Assembly (NCBI RefSeq): GCF_014201355.1 | Contig: NZ_JACHEG010000003.1 | Coordinates: 1-64,000 of the forward strand | Length of the DNA: 64,000 bases | Source of the DNA: Aliirhizobium wenxiniae | Lineage (GTDB): Bacteria; Pseudomonadota; Alphaproteobacteria; Rhizobiales; Rhizobiaceae | Direction of reading: 5' to 3' | Shown: positions 18,013 through 25,827 of the stretch, piece by piece | Position numbering within the stretch: the stretch's first letter is position 1 | Layout of the letters: each line of letters opens with the position of its first letter | Made by a program: the position numbers and the translations under genes | Notes under the pieces: model-generated | Database searches by the model: none | Seen by the model: the letters and a program-made list of their open reading frames with translations, nothing else | Told to the model about the DNA's origin: nothing

Positions 18013-19539
18013 ATGCTAGAATCATGGCATTTGCTTGCCGAGGGATTGGTCGCAGCATCGCAACCCTCCGTTCTCGCCGCCATCATGGTCGGCGCCATCA
18101 TCGGCCTATTCATCGGAGCCCTGCCGGGGCTCGGGCCGACCGCCGGTGTGGCAATCCTGCTGCCGGTCGCCGTCAGCTTTGACGGCACGGCGGCGATTGC
18201 AGCACTTGGAGCCGTCTATTACGGCGCCCAATATGGTGGTGCGGTCACCGCAATCCTGCTCGGCATTCCGGGCGATGCGTCCGCCACGATGACCGTGATC
18301 GATGGCCACAAGCTGGCGCGAAACGGCAAGGCCGGCGCGGCACTCGGATTGAGTATTGCAGCCTCCTTCATCGGCGGCCTGATCGGCCTAATCCTGCTTA
18401 CCGCTTTTGCCACCACCATCGCCCAGGCCGCGATCGCCTTCGGGCCGATCGAGATGACTGCGCTGATGATCTTCTCGCTGTCGCTCGTCAGCGTGCTCGG
18501 CGGCCGGGATCTCAACAAGGCGATGATGTCGCTGTTTGCTGGCCTCTTCATCGGCACGATCGGTCTGGATCCGATGGTCGGCCTGCCGCGCTTCGATTTT
18601 GGTGAGGTCCGGCTGTTCGACGGTATCGAATTCTCCATCATCGCTGTCGGCCTGTTCGGTCTGGCGGAAATGTATGCCACGCCGCCTTCGATCGGTAAGC
18701 CGGAGGAGAATAACCGGTTCCGCTTCCGTGAACTCCTGCCGGATGTGCGCGGCACGCTGCAATGTTGGCGTGAACTGGGCTCGGGCTCGCTGATAGGCTT
18801 CTTCATCGGCATCCTGCCGGGTGCCGGCGCGACCGCCGCCACGATGATCTCCTACGCCTTCGCCAAGCGTACCTCGAAACATCCAGAACGCTTCGGCAAT
18901 GGCGCGATGGAAGGTGTTGCAGCGCCGGAAGCCGCCAATAACAGCGCCGCCTATGGCAACATGATACCGATGTTTGCGCTCGGCATTCCAGGCTCCGGCA
19001 CGACGGCGGTGCTGATGGGCGGCCTGCTGATGATCGGCCTGCAGCCCGGCCCGATGCTGTTCCAGACACAGTCGGAATTCGTCTGGACCATTTTCGGCAG
19101 CTTCTACATCGGCAATCTGGCGCTGGTCGCGATCACCATCGTGCTGACCCCGGTGCTCGCCACCTGTGCCTTCGTCCGGCCGAGCTACCTGTTTCCGGCG
19201 GTCATCGCCATCATCGCGTTCGGCATTTTCGGCATCAACAATTCGATGTTCGAGGTGGCTCTGGTGATCGGCTTCGGCGTCCTGGGTTATCTGATGATGA
19301 AGCTGGATTACCCGCCGGTACCGCTGGTACTCGGAATGATCCTTGGACCCATCCTGGAGCGTGGCATTCGCCGCACCCTGGTCGCTTCTGACGGAGATGT
19401 CGCCGTCTTCTTCCAGAGCCCCATCGCGCTGGTGATCCTGCTGATCACCGTGGTGCTGCTGGTCTCGCCCTGGCTGTTCAAGAACCGGGCGGGCAAGGAA
19501 CACCAGATGGACGAGCCGCAGGCCAAGAAAATCGGCTGA
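18013..19539 (+). CDS. TTT-family large permease (TctA-like), 508 aa
   Basis: The main transport subunit: about 12 hydrophobic segments, the TctA hallmark [18 protein letters not shown] near residues 34-51, and repeated glycine-rich re-entrant motifs such as [15 protein letters not shown] and [19 protein letters not shown]. Length matches TctA (about 500). It works with TctB and TctC to import a carboxylate, probably driven by an ion gradient. The enzyme genes downstream suggest an acid sugar as substrate. Confidence 0.93.
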   Translation: MLESWHLLAEGLVAASQPSVLAAIMVGAIIGLFIGALPGLGPTAGVAILLPVAVSFDGTAAIAALGAVYYGAQYGGAVTAILLGIPGDASATMTVIDGHKLARNGKAGAALGLSIAASFIGGLIGLILLTAFATTIAQAAIAFGPIEMTALMIFSLSLVSVLGGRDLNKAMMSLFAGLFIGTIGLDPMVGLPRFDFGEVRLFDGIEFSIIAVGLFGLAEMYATPPSIGKPEENNRFRFRELLPDVRGTLQCWRELGSGSLIGFFIGILPGAGATAATMISYAFAKRTSKHPERFGNGAMEGVAAPEAANNSAAYGNMIPMFALGIPGSGTTAVLMGGLLMIGLQPGPMLFQTQSEFVWTIFGSFYIGNLALVAITIVLTPVLATCAFVRPSYLFPAVIAIIAFGIFGINNSMFEVALVIGFGVLGYLMMKLDYPPVPLVLGMILGPILERGIRRTLVASDGDVAVFFQSPIALVILLITVVLLVSPWLFKNRAGKEHQMDEPQAKKIG

Positions 19540-19548
19540 GGCGGTAAA

Positions 19549-19574
19549 GGGCGATCTTGTCTCTCGGATCGCCC
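19549..19574 (+). terminator. hairpin between transporter and enzyme genes
   Basis: GGGCGATC (19549-19556) and GATCGCCC (19567-19574) make a perfect 8-bp stem with a ten-base loop. No T run follows, so it is more likely an mRNA-stabilising or partially attenuating stem that sets transporter and enzyme levels than a full terminator. Confidence 0.4.
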
Positions 19575-19708
19575 GGGCTGCCTGACCACACCGCATGTTC
19601 ATTCCGGATGCAGGCCCATCGCTGCGCGTCGCTATTCAATGCGGCCTGGCGGCAGGTCCGCAACCTCCAGAGCGTCACTCGGCGCGCATGAAAAGGATAC
19701 TTAAAACA

Positions 19709-21130
19709 ATGGTATATCACCATCTTTACGCAAATTTCGCCAAGGTTTCCGAAGTACGGGTCGGCATTATCGGTGCGGGCAATTATGGCACTGCCATCGT
19801 CACCCAGGCACCTGTCACGCCGAGGCTGAATGTCGCTGCCGTCGCCGACATTTCGATCGATGCCGCGCGCGGTGCCTATGAGAAGGCGGGCTTCGATATG
19901 GCCAAGGTCGCCTATGCCGGTACGGCAGAGCAGGCCAAATGCGAGATTGCGCGCGGGAATTCCATCTTTACCGACAAGCCGGAACTCATCGGTTCCATCG
20001 CTGCCGTCGATATCGTCTGCGAGTGCAGCGGCGTGCCGGAGGCGAGCGTGAAATATGCCGTGCAGGCGATCGAGGCCGGCAAGCATGTGGCCATGGTGAC
20101 GAAGGATTGCGACGTCGCGGTCGGCCCGATGCTGAAGCGCCTGGCGAAGGAAGCAGGTGTCATCTACACGCCGGTCGATGGCGACCAGCACGGGCTGCTG
20201 ATTCAGTTCTACGAATGGGCGAAATCTGTCGGCCTGACGGTGATTTCCGGCGGCAAGGCAACCGATGGCGAATTCGTCTATGACGAGGCTGCCGGCACGG
20301 TCTCGATCAAGACCGACAAGAAGATTCATGAGCCCTATGTCGAGACGGTTGCCGTCTCCGATGAGGATCGCAAATGGCTCGCCATGATTCCCGAAGGGCA
20401 GGCCGCCGAATATGTCGCAAGACGCAAGGATATTCTGGCGCGCCTGCCGCAACCCGGCGCTTATGATCTCTGCGAAATCACGGTCGCGGCCAACTATACC
20501 GGCATGAAGCCTGCCGTCGACACGCTCGTCCATGCGGCGCTGCGCATTACCGAGATCCCGGTTGCCTATGCGGAGATCGCCAATGGCGGCCTTTTCGGAC
20601 AGGTCGATACGATCGACCTCGCCACCTGCCTCCGGCGCCCGGATGAATCCGGGCTCGGCGGCGGCGTCTTTCTTGTCGTCCGGTGCGACAACGCCTATTC
20701 CAACCATGTCCTTGTGACCAAGGGCCAGATCCCGAACTATGACGAGACGACGGCGGTCATCTATCGGCCCTATCACCTTTGCGGCGTCGAGACCTCGACC
20801 TCGCTGCTGATGGCGGGCCTGCTCGGCATCGATACAGGATCGGAGGATTACCGGCCTCGCTACGATCTCGTCAAAGTCGCGGCACGCGACATCAAGGCGG
20901 GAGAGGTCTTCGGCAATGACCATAGCCCGATGTTGAAGGCCCGCATCGTTCCGGCGGTGCCCGTCGCGCTTGAAAACCCCGCCTGCGCCCATCTTCTGAC
21001 CGGCAATCGCGCCAAGGTGGATATCCCAGCCGGCACGTTGATTACCTATGACATGGTGGAGGAGCCGCAGGCCTCGTCGCTTTGGGAGATGCGCCGGCTG
21101 CAGGACCGCACCTTCTTGGCCGGGCAGTGA
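19709..21130 (+). CDS. NAD(P)-dependent oxidoreductase, homoserine dehydrogenase-like with C-terminal SAF domain, 473 aa
   Basis: The N-terminal Rossmann fold has VGIIGAGNYGTAIVTQ at about residues 17-32, then a homoserine-dehydrogenase-like body (VDIVCECSGVPEASVKYAVQA; AGKHVAMVTKDCDV). The last roughly 100 residues resemble a SAF domain (VAARDIKAGEVFGNDHSPML, IPAGTLITYDMV), otherwise known from sialic-acid synthase and altronate dehydratase ends. It may oxidise the imported acid sugar, replacing the threonate or erythronate dehydrogenase usual in OtnK/OtnC clusters (inference). The start at 19709 is chosen for AAGGA upstream; an ATG at 19688 lacks a site. Confidence 0.72.
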   Translation: MVYHHLYANFAKVSEVRVGIIGAGNYGTAIVTQAPVTPRLNVAAVADISIDAARGAYEKAGFDMAKVAYAGTAEQAKCEIARGNSIFTDKPELIGSIAAVDIVCECSGVPEASVKYAVQAIEAGKHVAMVTKDCDVAVGPMLKRLAKEAGVIYTPVDGDQHGLLIQFYEWAKSVGLTVISGGKATDGEFVYDEAAGTVSIKTDKKIHEPYVETVAVSDEDRKWLAMIPEGQAAEYVARRKDILARLPQPGAYDLCEITVAANYTGMKPAVDTLVHAALRITEIPVAYAEIANGGLFGQVDTIDLATCLRRPDESGLGGGVFLVVRCDNAYSNHVLVTKGQIPNYDETTAVIYRPYHLCGVETSTSLLMAGLLGIDTGSEDYRPRYDLVKVAARDIKAGEVFGNDHSPMLKARIVPAVPVALENPACAHLLTGNRAKVDIPAGTLITYDMVEEPQASSLWEMRRLQDRTFLAGQ

Positions 21131-21137
21131 GATCGCC

Positions 21138-21812
21138 ATGACGGTTACGCCACGCATATTCCTCTTTCATGCCACGCCGGTTGCCATGGTGCCCGTGACC
21201 GATGCCATGCGGCGGCTCTGGCCGGAGGCCGAGGCCGTCAATATCCTCGACGAGAGCCTGTCACTGGATCGCGCTCGGGAGGTCGGGCCACTGTCGCCCG
21301 GTCTCAGCGAGCGTTTCGTCGCTCTGGGCCGGCAGGCCGTTTCGGGTCGCGCAGATGGTATCCTGATCACCTGCTCGGCCTTCGGCCCCGCTATCCGCCG
21401 GCTTTCCTCGGAGATCGGGATACCCGTTCTCATGCCGAATGAGGCGATGTTTCGCGCCGCGATCACGGCGGGCTCGAATATCGGGATGGTGGCGACCTTT
21501 GCCCCTGCTGTCGAGACGATGGAAGACGAGTTTCGCGAATTTGCGGCAGAGGTAGGCAGTCCGGCCAAGCTTCGCACGATCATTGCAGATGGTGCGATCG
21601 AGAAGCTGAGGCAGGGTAACGTGGTCGATCACGATGCAAGGGTCGCCGATGCGGCTCTAGTTTTGGCCGATTGCGATGCGATCATGCTCGCCCATTTTTC
21701 CACCGCCCGCGCCGCCGGTCCGGTCGGCGAACGGGTGGATTGTGCTGTGTTGACCGCGCCCGGCAGCGCGGTGACACGGATGAAACAATTGATGCACAGG
21801 CAGGAGCACTAG
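21138..21812 (+). CDS. Asp/Glu/hydantoin racemase-fold protein with only the first active-site Cys, 224 aa
   Basis: The protein starts MTVTPRIFLFHATPVAM and has an Asp/Glu racemase-like layout. The first active-site loop carries Cys79 (GILITCSAFGP), but the second reads IMLAHFSTA (182-190), so the second Cys is missing. One-Cys members of the superfamily are known, for example arylmalonate decarboxylase, but there it is the second Cys that is kept. It sits between the SAF dehydrogenase (seven-base gap) and the kinase (three-base gap). An isomerase or epimerase step on the acid sugar, in place of OtnI, is a reasonable guess. Confidence 0.72.
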   Translation: MTVTPRIFLFHATPVAMVPVTDAMRRLWPEAEAVNILDESLSLDRAREVGPLSPGLSERFVALGRQAVSGRADGILITCSAFGPAIRRLSSEIGIPVLMPNEAMFRAAITAGSNIGMVATFAPAVETMEDEFREFAAEVGSPAKLRTIIADGAIEKLRQGNVVDHDARVADAALVLADCDAIMLAHFSTARAAGPVGERVDCAVLTAPGSAVTRMKQLMHRQEH

Positions 21813-21815
21813 ACG

Positions 21816-23093
21816 ATGCTGCTCGGAGTTATCGCCGACGATTTTACCGGGGCCGGAGACATAGCGAACACGCTTGCAAAAGGGTTGCCGGGGCAGGGTG
21901 GGCTTGTGGTCACGCAGTATCTCGGCGTTCCCAAGGTGAAGGCCGACCGATCCGTCGAGGCGGGGGTGATTTCGCTCAAGACCCGCTCCTCGCCGGTCGA
22001 GGATGCTGTCGAGCAATCGCTTGCCGCGCTCGAATGGCTGCGCAATCAGGGGTGTGAGCAGTTTGTTTTCAAGTACTGCTCGACATTCGATTCCACGCCG
22101 GAAGGCAATATCGGGCCGGTTGCGGAGGCACTTGCAACTGCTCTCGGCGTCAAGGGCGTGATTGCCTGCCCGGCCTTCCCGACCGTCGGCCGGACCGTTC
22201 ATCAGGGCCATCTCTTCGTGCAGGATCGGCTGCTCAGCGAATCCAGCATGCGCCATCATCCGCTGACGCCGATGACGGATTCCGACATCCGGCGCTGGCT
22301 GGCGCAGCAGACGCGCGATCCGGTCGGGCTTGTGAATACCGAGATCGTGCGTTCCGGAAGCGGGGCCGTGAGATCCGCGCTGGATGCGGCTGCGGCAGAC
22401 GGGGCGACGATGGTTATCTGCGATGCCTCGCTCGATGACGATCTCGTCACGCTCGGCCGGGCAGCGGCGGGGCACCGGCTTATCACCGGCGGCTCGGGCA
22501 TCGCGATCGGCCTGCCTGCCAATTTCCTGCGCAGCGGCAAGGCTGCGGGAGCGGTCACTGCATTTTGCGGCGTCGACGGACCCGAGGCGATCCTCGCCGG
22601 CAGTTGCTCTGCCACGACCCGCCACCAGATTGCCGTTCATGCCGCAGGTCACCCGATCATGGCACTCGATATTGATGCGGCCATGGCGGGTAGGCTCGAT
22701 GTCGGCGCAATCCTCGAATTCGCCGCGGCCCATCGCGGCAATGCACCTCTGATCTATTCCTCCGACGATCCGCTGGAAGTCGAGCGCTTGCAAAAACGCT
22801 ACGGCCGAGAAAAGGTGGCCGAGACGCTCGACGACCTGTTTGCAAGGACGGCGCGTTCGCTGGTCGAGAGCGGCGTCAGCAGGCTGGTCGTCGCTGGCGG
22901 CGAGACATCCGGCGCGGTCGCCCAGGCGCTCGATCTCGACGCACTTTCGATCGGCCCCGAAATCGATCCGGGCGTACCGATCCTGATCGGCGGCAAAGGC
23001 AGGATTGCGCTGGCGCTCAAGTCCGGCAATTTCGGCGCGCCGGACTTTTTCGCAAAGGCGCTTAAGCAGTTGCAACAAGGGCAGATGAAATAG
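21816..23093 (+). CDS. otnK: four-carbon acid sugar kinase family (OtnK/DUF1537), 425 aa
   Basis: The N-terminus LLGVIADDFTGAGDIANTL is the signature of the DUF1537 kinase family, whose members phosphorylate 3-oxo-tetronate, erythronate, threonate and related acid sugars with ATP. A C-terminal nucleotide-binding part follows with GGETSGAVAQAL and a late GGKGRIALALKSGNFG. Because an OtnC-type aldolase follows within 11 bases, 3-oxo-tetronate kinase is the most likely activity, but other four- or five-carbon acid sugars are possible. The symbol is by family and context. Confidence 0.85.
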   Translation: MLLGVIADDFTGAGDIANTLAKGLPGQGGLVVTQYLGVPKVKADRSVEAGVISLKTRSSPVEDAVEQSLAALEWLRNQGCEQFVFKYCSTFDSTPEGNIGPVAEALATALGVKGVIACPAFPTVGRTVHQGHLFVQDRLLSESSMRHHPLTPMTDSDIRRWLAQQTRDPVGLVNTEIVRSGSGAVRSALDAAAADGATMVICDASLDDDLVTLGRAAAGHRLITGGSGIAIGLPANFLRSGKAAGAVTAFCGVDGPEAILAGSCSATTRHQIAVHAAGHPIMALDIDAAMAGRLDVGAILEFAAAHRGNAPLIYSSDDPLEVERLQKRYGREKVAETLDDLFARTARSLVESGVSRLVVAGGETSGAVAQALDLDALSIGPEIDPGVPILIGGKGRIALALKSGNFGAPDFFAKALKQLQQGQMK

Positions 23094-23103
23094 GGGGCAG
23101 TGG

Positions 23104-23739
23104 GTGAAAGAGGATGAATTGCGTGCCGAGATCGTGAAGTTCGGTGCGCTGCTTTACGGGCGTGGCCTTGCGCATGGCAGTGCCGGAAACCTATCGGTGA
23201 GGCAGGAGGACGGCACGATCCTCGTCACGCCGACCAATTCGTCGCTCGGCTTTCTGTCTCCCGGGCAGATATCGAAGGTCTCGGCCGAGGGCATCCATCT
23301 CGTCGGTGATCCGCCGTCGAAAGAAGCCTTCTTCCATCTGGCTGTCTATCAGGAACGGCCGGAGGCAAGTGCAATCGTCCACCTGCATTCCACACATGCG
23401 GTCGCCCTGTCCTGCCTTTGCCACGAGGATACATCCGATGTCCTGCCGCCGCTCACCGCCTACCAGATCATGCGGATCGGGCGATTGCCGCTTCTTCCCT
23501 ATTTCCGGCCGGGAGACCGCAAGCTCGCGGATGCCGTTCGACAGATCGCCGGTGGACACAAGGCAATGCTGCTTGCCAATCACGGTCCGATCGTTTCCGG
23601 TAAATCCCTGCAGGACGCGGTTCACGCCTATGAGGAACTTGAGGAAACGGCCAAGCTGGTCTTCCTCATCGGTGACCGGCCCGTTTCGCGCCTCACCTGC
23701 GAGGCAATCGCCGACTTGAATGAAGCCTTCCCGAACTAA
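23104..23739 (+). CDS. otnC: class II aldolase/decarboxylase (OtnC-like), 211 aa
   Basis: A zinc-dependent class II aldolase-fold protein of the length of 3-oxo-tetronate 4-phosphate decarboxylase. Seen are RGLAHGSAGNLSVR (phosphate-binding loop), the metal pair in VHLHSTHAVALS, a downstream His in LLANHGPIVSG and EAFFHLAVYQ before the metal site. With the kinase it should give dihydroxyacetone phosphate plus CO2 in the known Otn route. The start is GTG at 23104 with a modest G-rich ribosome site; the next codons read KEDELRAEIVKFG. Confidence 0.85.
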   Translation: MKEDELRAEIVKFGALLYGRGLAHGSAGNLSVRQEDGTILVTPTNSSLGFLSPGQISKVSAEGIHLVGDPPSKEAFFHLAVYQERPEASAIVHLHSTHAVALSCLCHEDTSDVLPPLTAYQIMRIGRLPLLPYFRPGDRKLADAVRQIAGGHKAMLLANHGPIVSGKSLQDAVHAYEELEETAKLVFLIGDRPVSRLTCEAIADLNEAFPN

Positions 23740-23768
23740 GGTCGGGCCATGCCGCGTGAGGACCGATC

Positions 23769-24435
23769 TTGGAACAGTGGATCTTGCTGCTTTGCGCCGC
23801 ACTCGGCGCCGGCGCGCTGAGAGGTGTGATCGGAACCGGTGCGAGCCTGCTGCTTCTGCCATTGCTGGTGCCGATGTTTGGCGTCGTCGAGGCGATACCG
23901 ATCATGGCCAATCTTTCGCGGGCGATCGCATGGTGGCGCTCCATCGCCTGGAAGGCCGTCATGGCCTATGCCCTGCCGGGCGGATGGCCGGAAATGCTGC
24001 TCGGCCTCTTAATTATGGCGCTGGTGCCGCTGCGCCGGTTGGTGATGAAGGGCATCGTCTCGATCAATTTGGTGCAGATGCCCGTTGTTGGTGCCGTGGT
24101 CGGCTTCCTGACCGGACTGTTCCTCTCCACCGGGCCGCTCGTGTGCCGGCCTTTCTGGCGCTCGGCCTCGTGCGCGGCGCCTCCATCGCCACCGAGGCGA
24201 CCGCTTCGCTGATCGTCCAGATGGCGAAGATCGTCAGCTTTCATGAGTTCGGAGCGATTTCCATGCACGATCTGGCGAGGGGGCGACGAACGGACTGGCG
24301 CTCATGCTCGGCACCTTCGCCATCCGTCCGCTTGTGGCCCGCATCGGAGACCATCATTTTCGTGCCATGATGGACGTGGTCACGCTCGTGTCCGGCCCCT
24401 GGCTGCTGGTCTTCGGCCTTTTCCAGACAGCGTGA
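23769..24435 (+). pseudogene. TauE/SafE-family permease gene with two frameshifts
   Basis: Three reading frames together make one TauE/SafE-like membrane protein. Frame 1 starts at TTG 23769 with LGAGALRGVIGTGASLLLLP. It shifts near 24140-24146, where the expected PAFLALGLVRGASIATEATA continues in another frame. It shifts again near the G-run at 24279-24283, after which GLALMLGTFAIRPLVAR runs to a TGA at 24433-24435. The G-run looks one base short. Members export or import small organic anions such as sulfoacetate. It follows the aldolase gene and was probably part of the operon; a sequencing error cannot be excluded. Confidence 0.8.
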
Positions 24436-24487
24436 AGCGACAATGAGACCAGCCGCTTAAATATGTGGGTTAGTGGTTCGACTCTCT

Positions 24488-25615
24488 TTAAGAGCCCGTT
24501 AGCTCCGCTCTCGCAAATCGTTTGATCGAGAAATCCCCCACCAGTGTATGTGTGCTGCCCGTTGCGATCAGCTCGGCCATGACGTCACCCACTCCGGGGC
24601 CGAGCTGGAACCCGTGACCGCAAAAGCCGAAGGCGTGATACAGGCCCTCGGTTGTCGCGGAAGGACCCATGACGGGCAGTCCATCGGCGACATAACCTTC
24701 ACAGCCAGACCAGGTGCGGATCACCGAGACGTTTGCAAGCGCCGGCAGCAGGGGCAGAAGTGCCCTGAGCTGTCCCGGAAGGCGAGCGGGATCGGCTTTC
24801 GCATGGCCGCTATCCAGCGAGACATCGGTGCGTTCCGCTCCACCGCCGAACACGATGTTGCCGCGTTCGACCTGGCGAAGATAACCGCCGCCATGGTCAT
24901 GTCCCCAGACGCCGACGACCGGCAGAACCCGATGCGGAAGCGGCTCGGTGACGCCCATTTGCGGACCTCTGGCGACGATCGGTACCGGTTCTGAAAATTG
25001 CTCGGCGATCCGTGCGCCCCAGGCGCCGGCCGTGTTGAGGAGTATGGGCGACGAATACAGGCCTTTCGAGGTTCGAACTTCGAAGCCGTGTGGTGTTTTC
25101 CCTATGCTTTCGACAATGGCTTCCTCGACGATTTCCGCACCGAGCCGGCGTGCGGCATCTGCAAAGGCGGGGGCAATGAGGCGAGGATTGCCGCTTCCGT
25201 CCTGTGGGGAAAAGGAGGCGCCGATTGCGGTCGGGCCGAGGCCCGGAAACCGGGCCTGCACATCCTTCGGGCCTAGTTCCTCCAGATCCAACCCCCAGGG
25301 CCGCGCCGCTTCGGAGAAGCTGCGCATCTCATTCAGCCCCTTCTCGGTGAAGATGAGGCGAAGATGGCCGGCGGCGCGAAACTCGACATCGCGCCCAAGC
25401 AGCTTTCCCGCCTCCCTCCAAAGGGCCAGAGACCGGTGGGCGAGGGGGAGTTGGGGCAGATATCTGCCGCTTCTGCGGATATTCCCGAAGGATGCGACGG
25501 TCGCACCGCTGCCGACGCGGTTTCGCTCGATAAGCGTCACACGCAGTCCGCGGCGTGCCAGGAAAAAGGTCGAGGCCGCGCCCATCAGGCCACCACCGAC
25601 AACAATCACATCCAT
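24488..25615 (-). CDS. FAD-dependent DAO-family oxidoreductase, 375 aa
   Basis: A D-amino-acid-oxidase/glycine-oxidase-type flavoprotein: dinucleotide motif VIVVGGGLMGAASTFFLARRG at residues 3-23, ribose-binding Glu in TLIERN, SGCEGY near residue 300 and a C-terminal FCGHGFQLGPGVG FAD-contact motif. Such proteins oxidise secondary or primary amines and often form the beta subunit of three-component dehydrogenases with a [2Fe-2S] protein and an FAD/NAD subunit. Both kinds are encoded on the other side of the divergent promoter, which supports a shared pathway. The start at 25615 has GAGGAAG upstream, inside an inverted repeat. Confidence 0.9.
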   Translation of the reverse strand: MDVIVVGGGLMGAASTFFLARRGLRVTLIERNRVGSGATVASFGNIRRSGRYLPQLPLAHRSLALWREAGKLLGRDVEFRAAGHLRLIFTEKGLNEMRSFSEAARPWGLDLEELGPKDVQARFPGLGPTAIGASFSPQDGSGNPRLIAPAFADAARRLGAEIVEEAIVESIGKTPHGFEVRTSKGLYSSPILLNTAGAWGARIAEQFSEPVPIVARGPQMGVTEPLPHRVLPVVGVWGHDHGGGYLRQVERGNIVFGGGAERTDVSLDSGHAKADPARLPGQLRALLPLLPALANVSVIRTWSGCEGYVADGLPVMGPSATTEGLYHAFGFCGHGFQLGPGVGDVMAELIATGSTHTLVGDFSIKRFARAELTGS

Positions 25616-25623
25616 CCGGCTTC

Positions 25624-25651
25624 CTCTTCATCCTGAAAATCGGATGAAGAG
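25624..25651. promoter_or_regulatory. perfect 10-bp inverted repeat at DAO gene start
   Basis: CTCTTCATCC (25624-25633) and GGATGAAGAG (25642-25651) pair perfectly around eight bases. Read on the minus strand, the downstream arm overlaps the DAO gene's ribosome-binding site (GAGGAAG) nine bases from the ATG at 25615. It could be a repressor site or an mRNA hairpin that hides the ribosome site. Confidence 0.6.
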
Positions 25652-25695
25652 TGACCGATCCGACATGGTCAAGTCAAAGTCGAGCTTTGGGCAGT

Positions 25696-25751
25696 CCCAT
25701 AAGTCCGACCTATGGGTTGGCGCATTCGAGAGCATAAGTTCTGCTTATGGG
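25696..25751. promoter_or_regulatory. two related 21-bp imperfect palindromes, 35 bp apart (tandem operator)
   Basis: Copy 1 (25696-25716) has arms CCCATA and TATGGG; copy 2 (25731-25751) has arms CATAAG and CTTATG. Aligned over 21 bases they agree at 15 positions and share CATAAGT on the left and TATGGG on the right. The 35-bp centre spacing is just over three helical turns. They lie between the divergent DAO and hydantoinase genes, 77 bases before the hydantoinase start. Confidence 0.7.
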
Positions 25752-25827
25752 ATATCGCCCTTTCCGTCTTGGACCGACGTGGTTCCATCGTGCCAGCTTT
25801 GCACAACCAGACGGAAAGGGATCCAAT

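Noticed and set aside
19478..21157. Long open frame antisense to the SAF-domain oxidoreductase (about 559 codons)
   Set aside because: It mirrors the codon structure of a clear gene on the other strand, has no credible ribosome site and shows no domain. High-GC genes often leave such open antisense frames.
21657..23078. 473-codon frame antisense to the kinase gene
   Set aside because: Shadow of the OtnK-type gene; no motif or ribosome site supports it.
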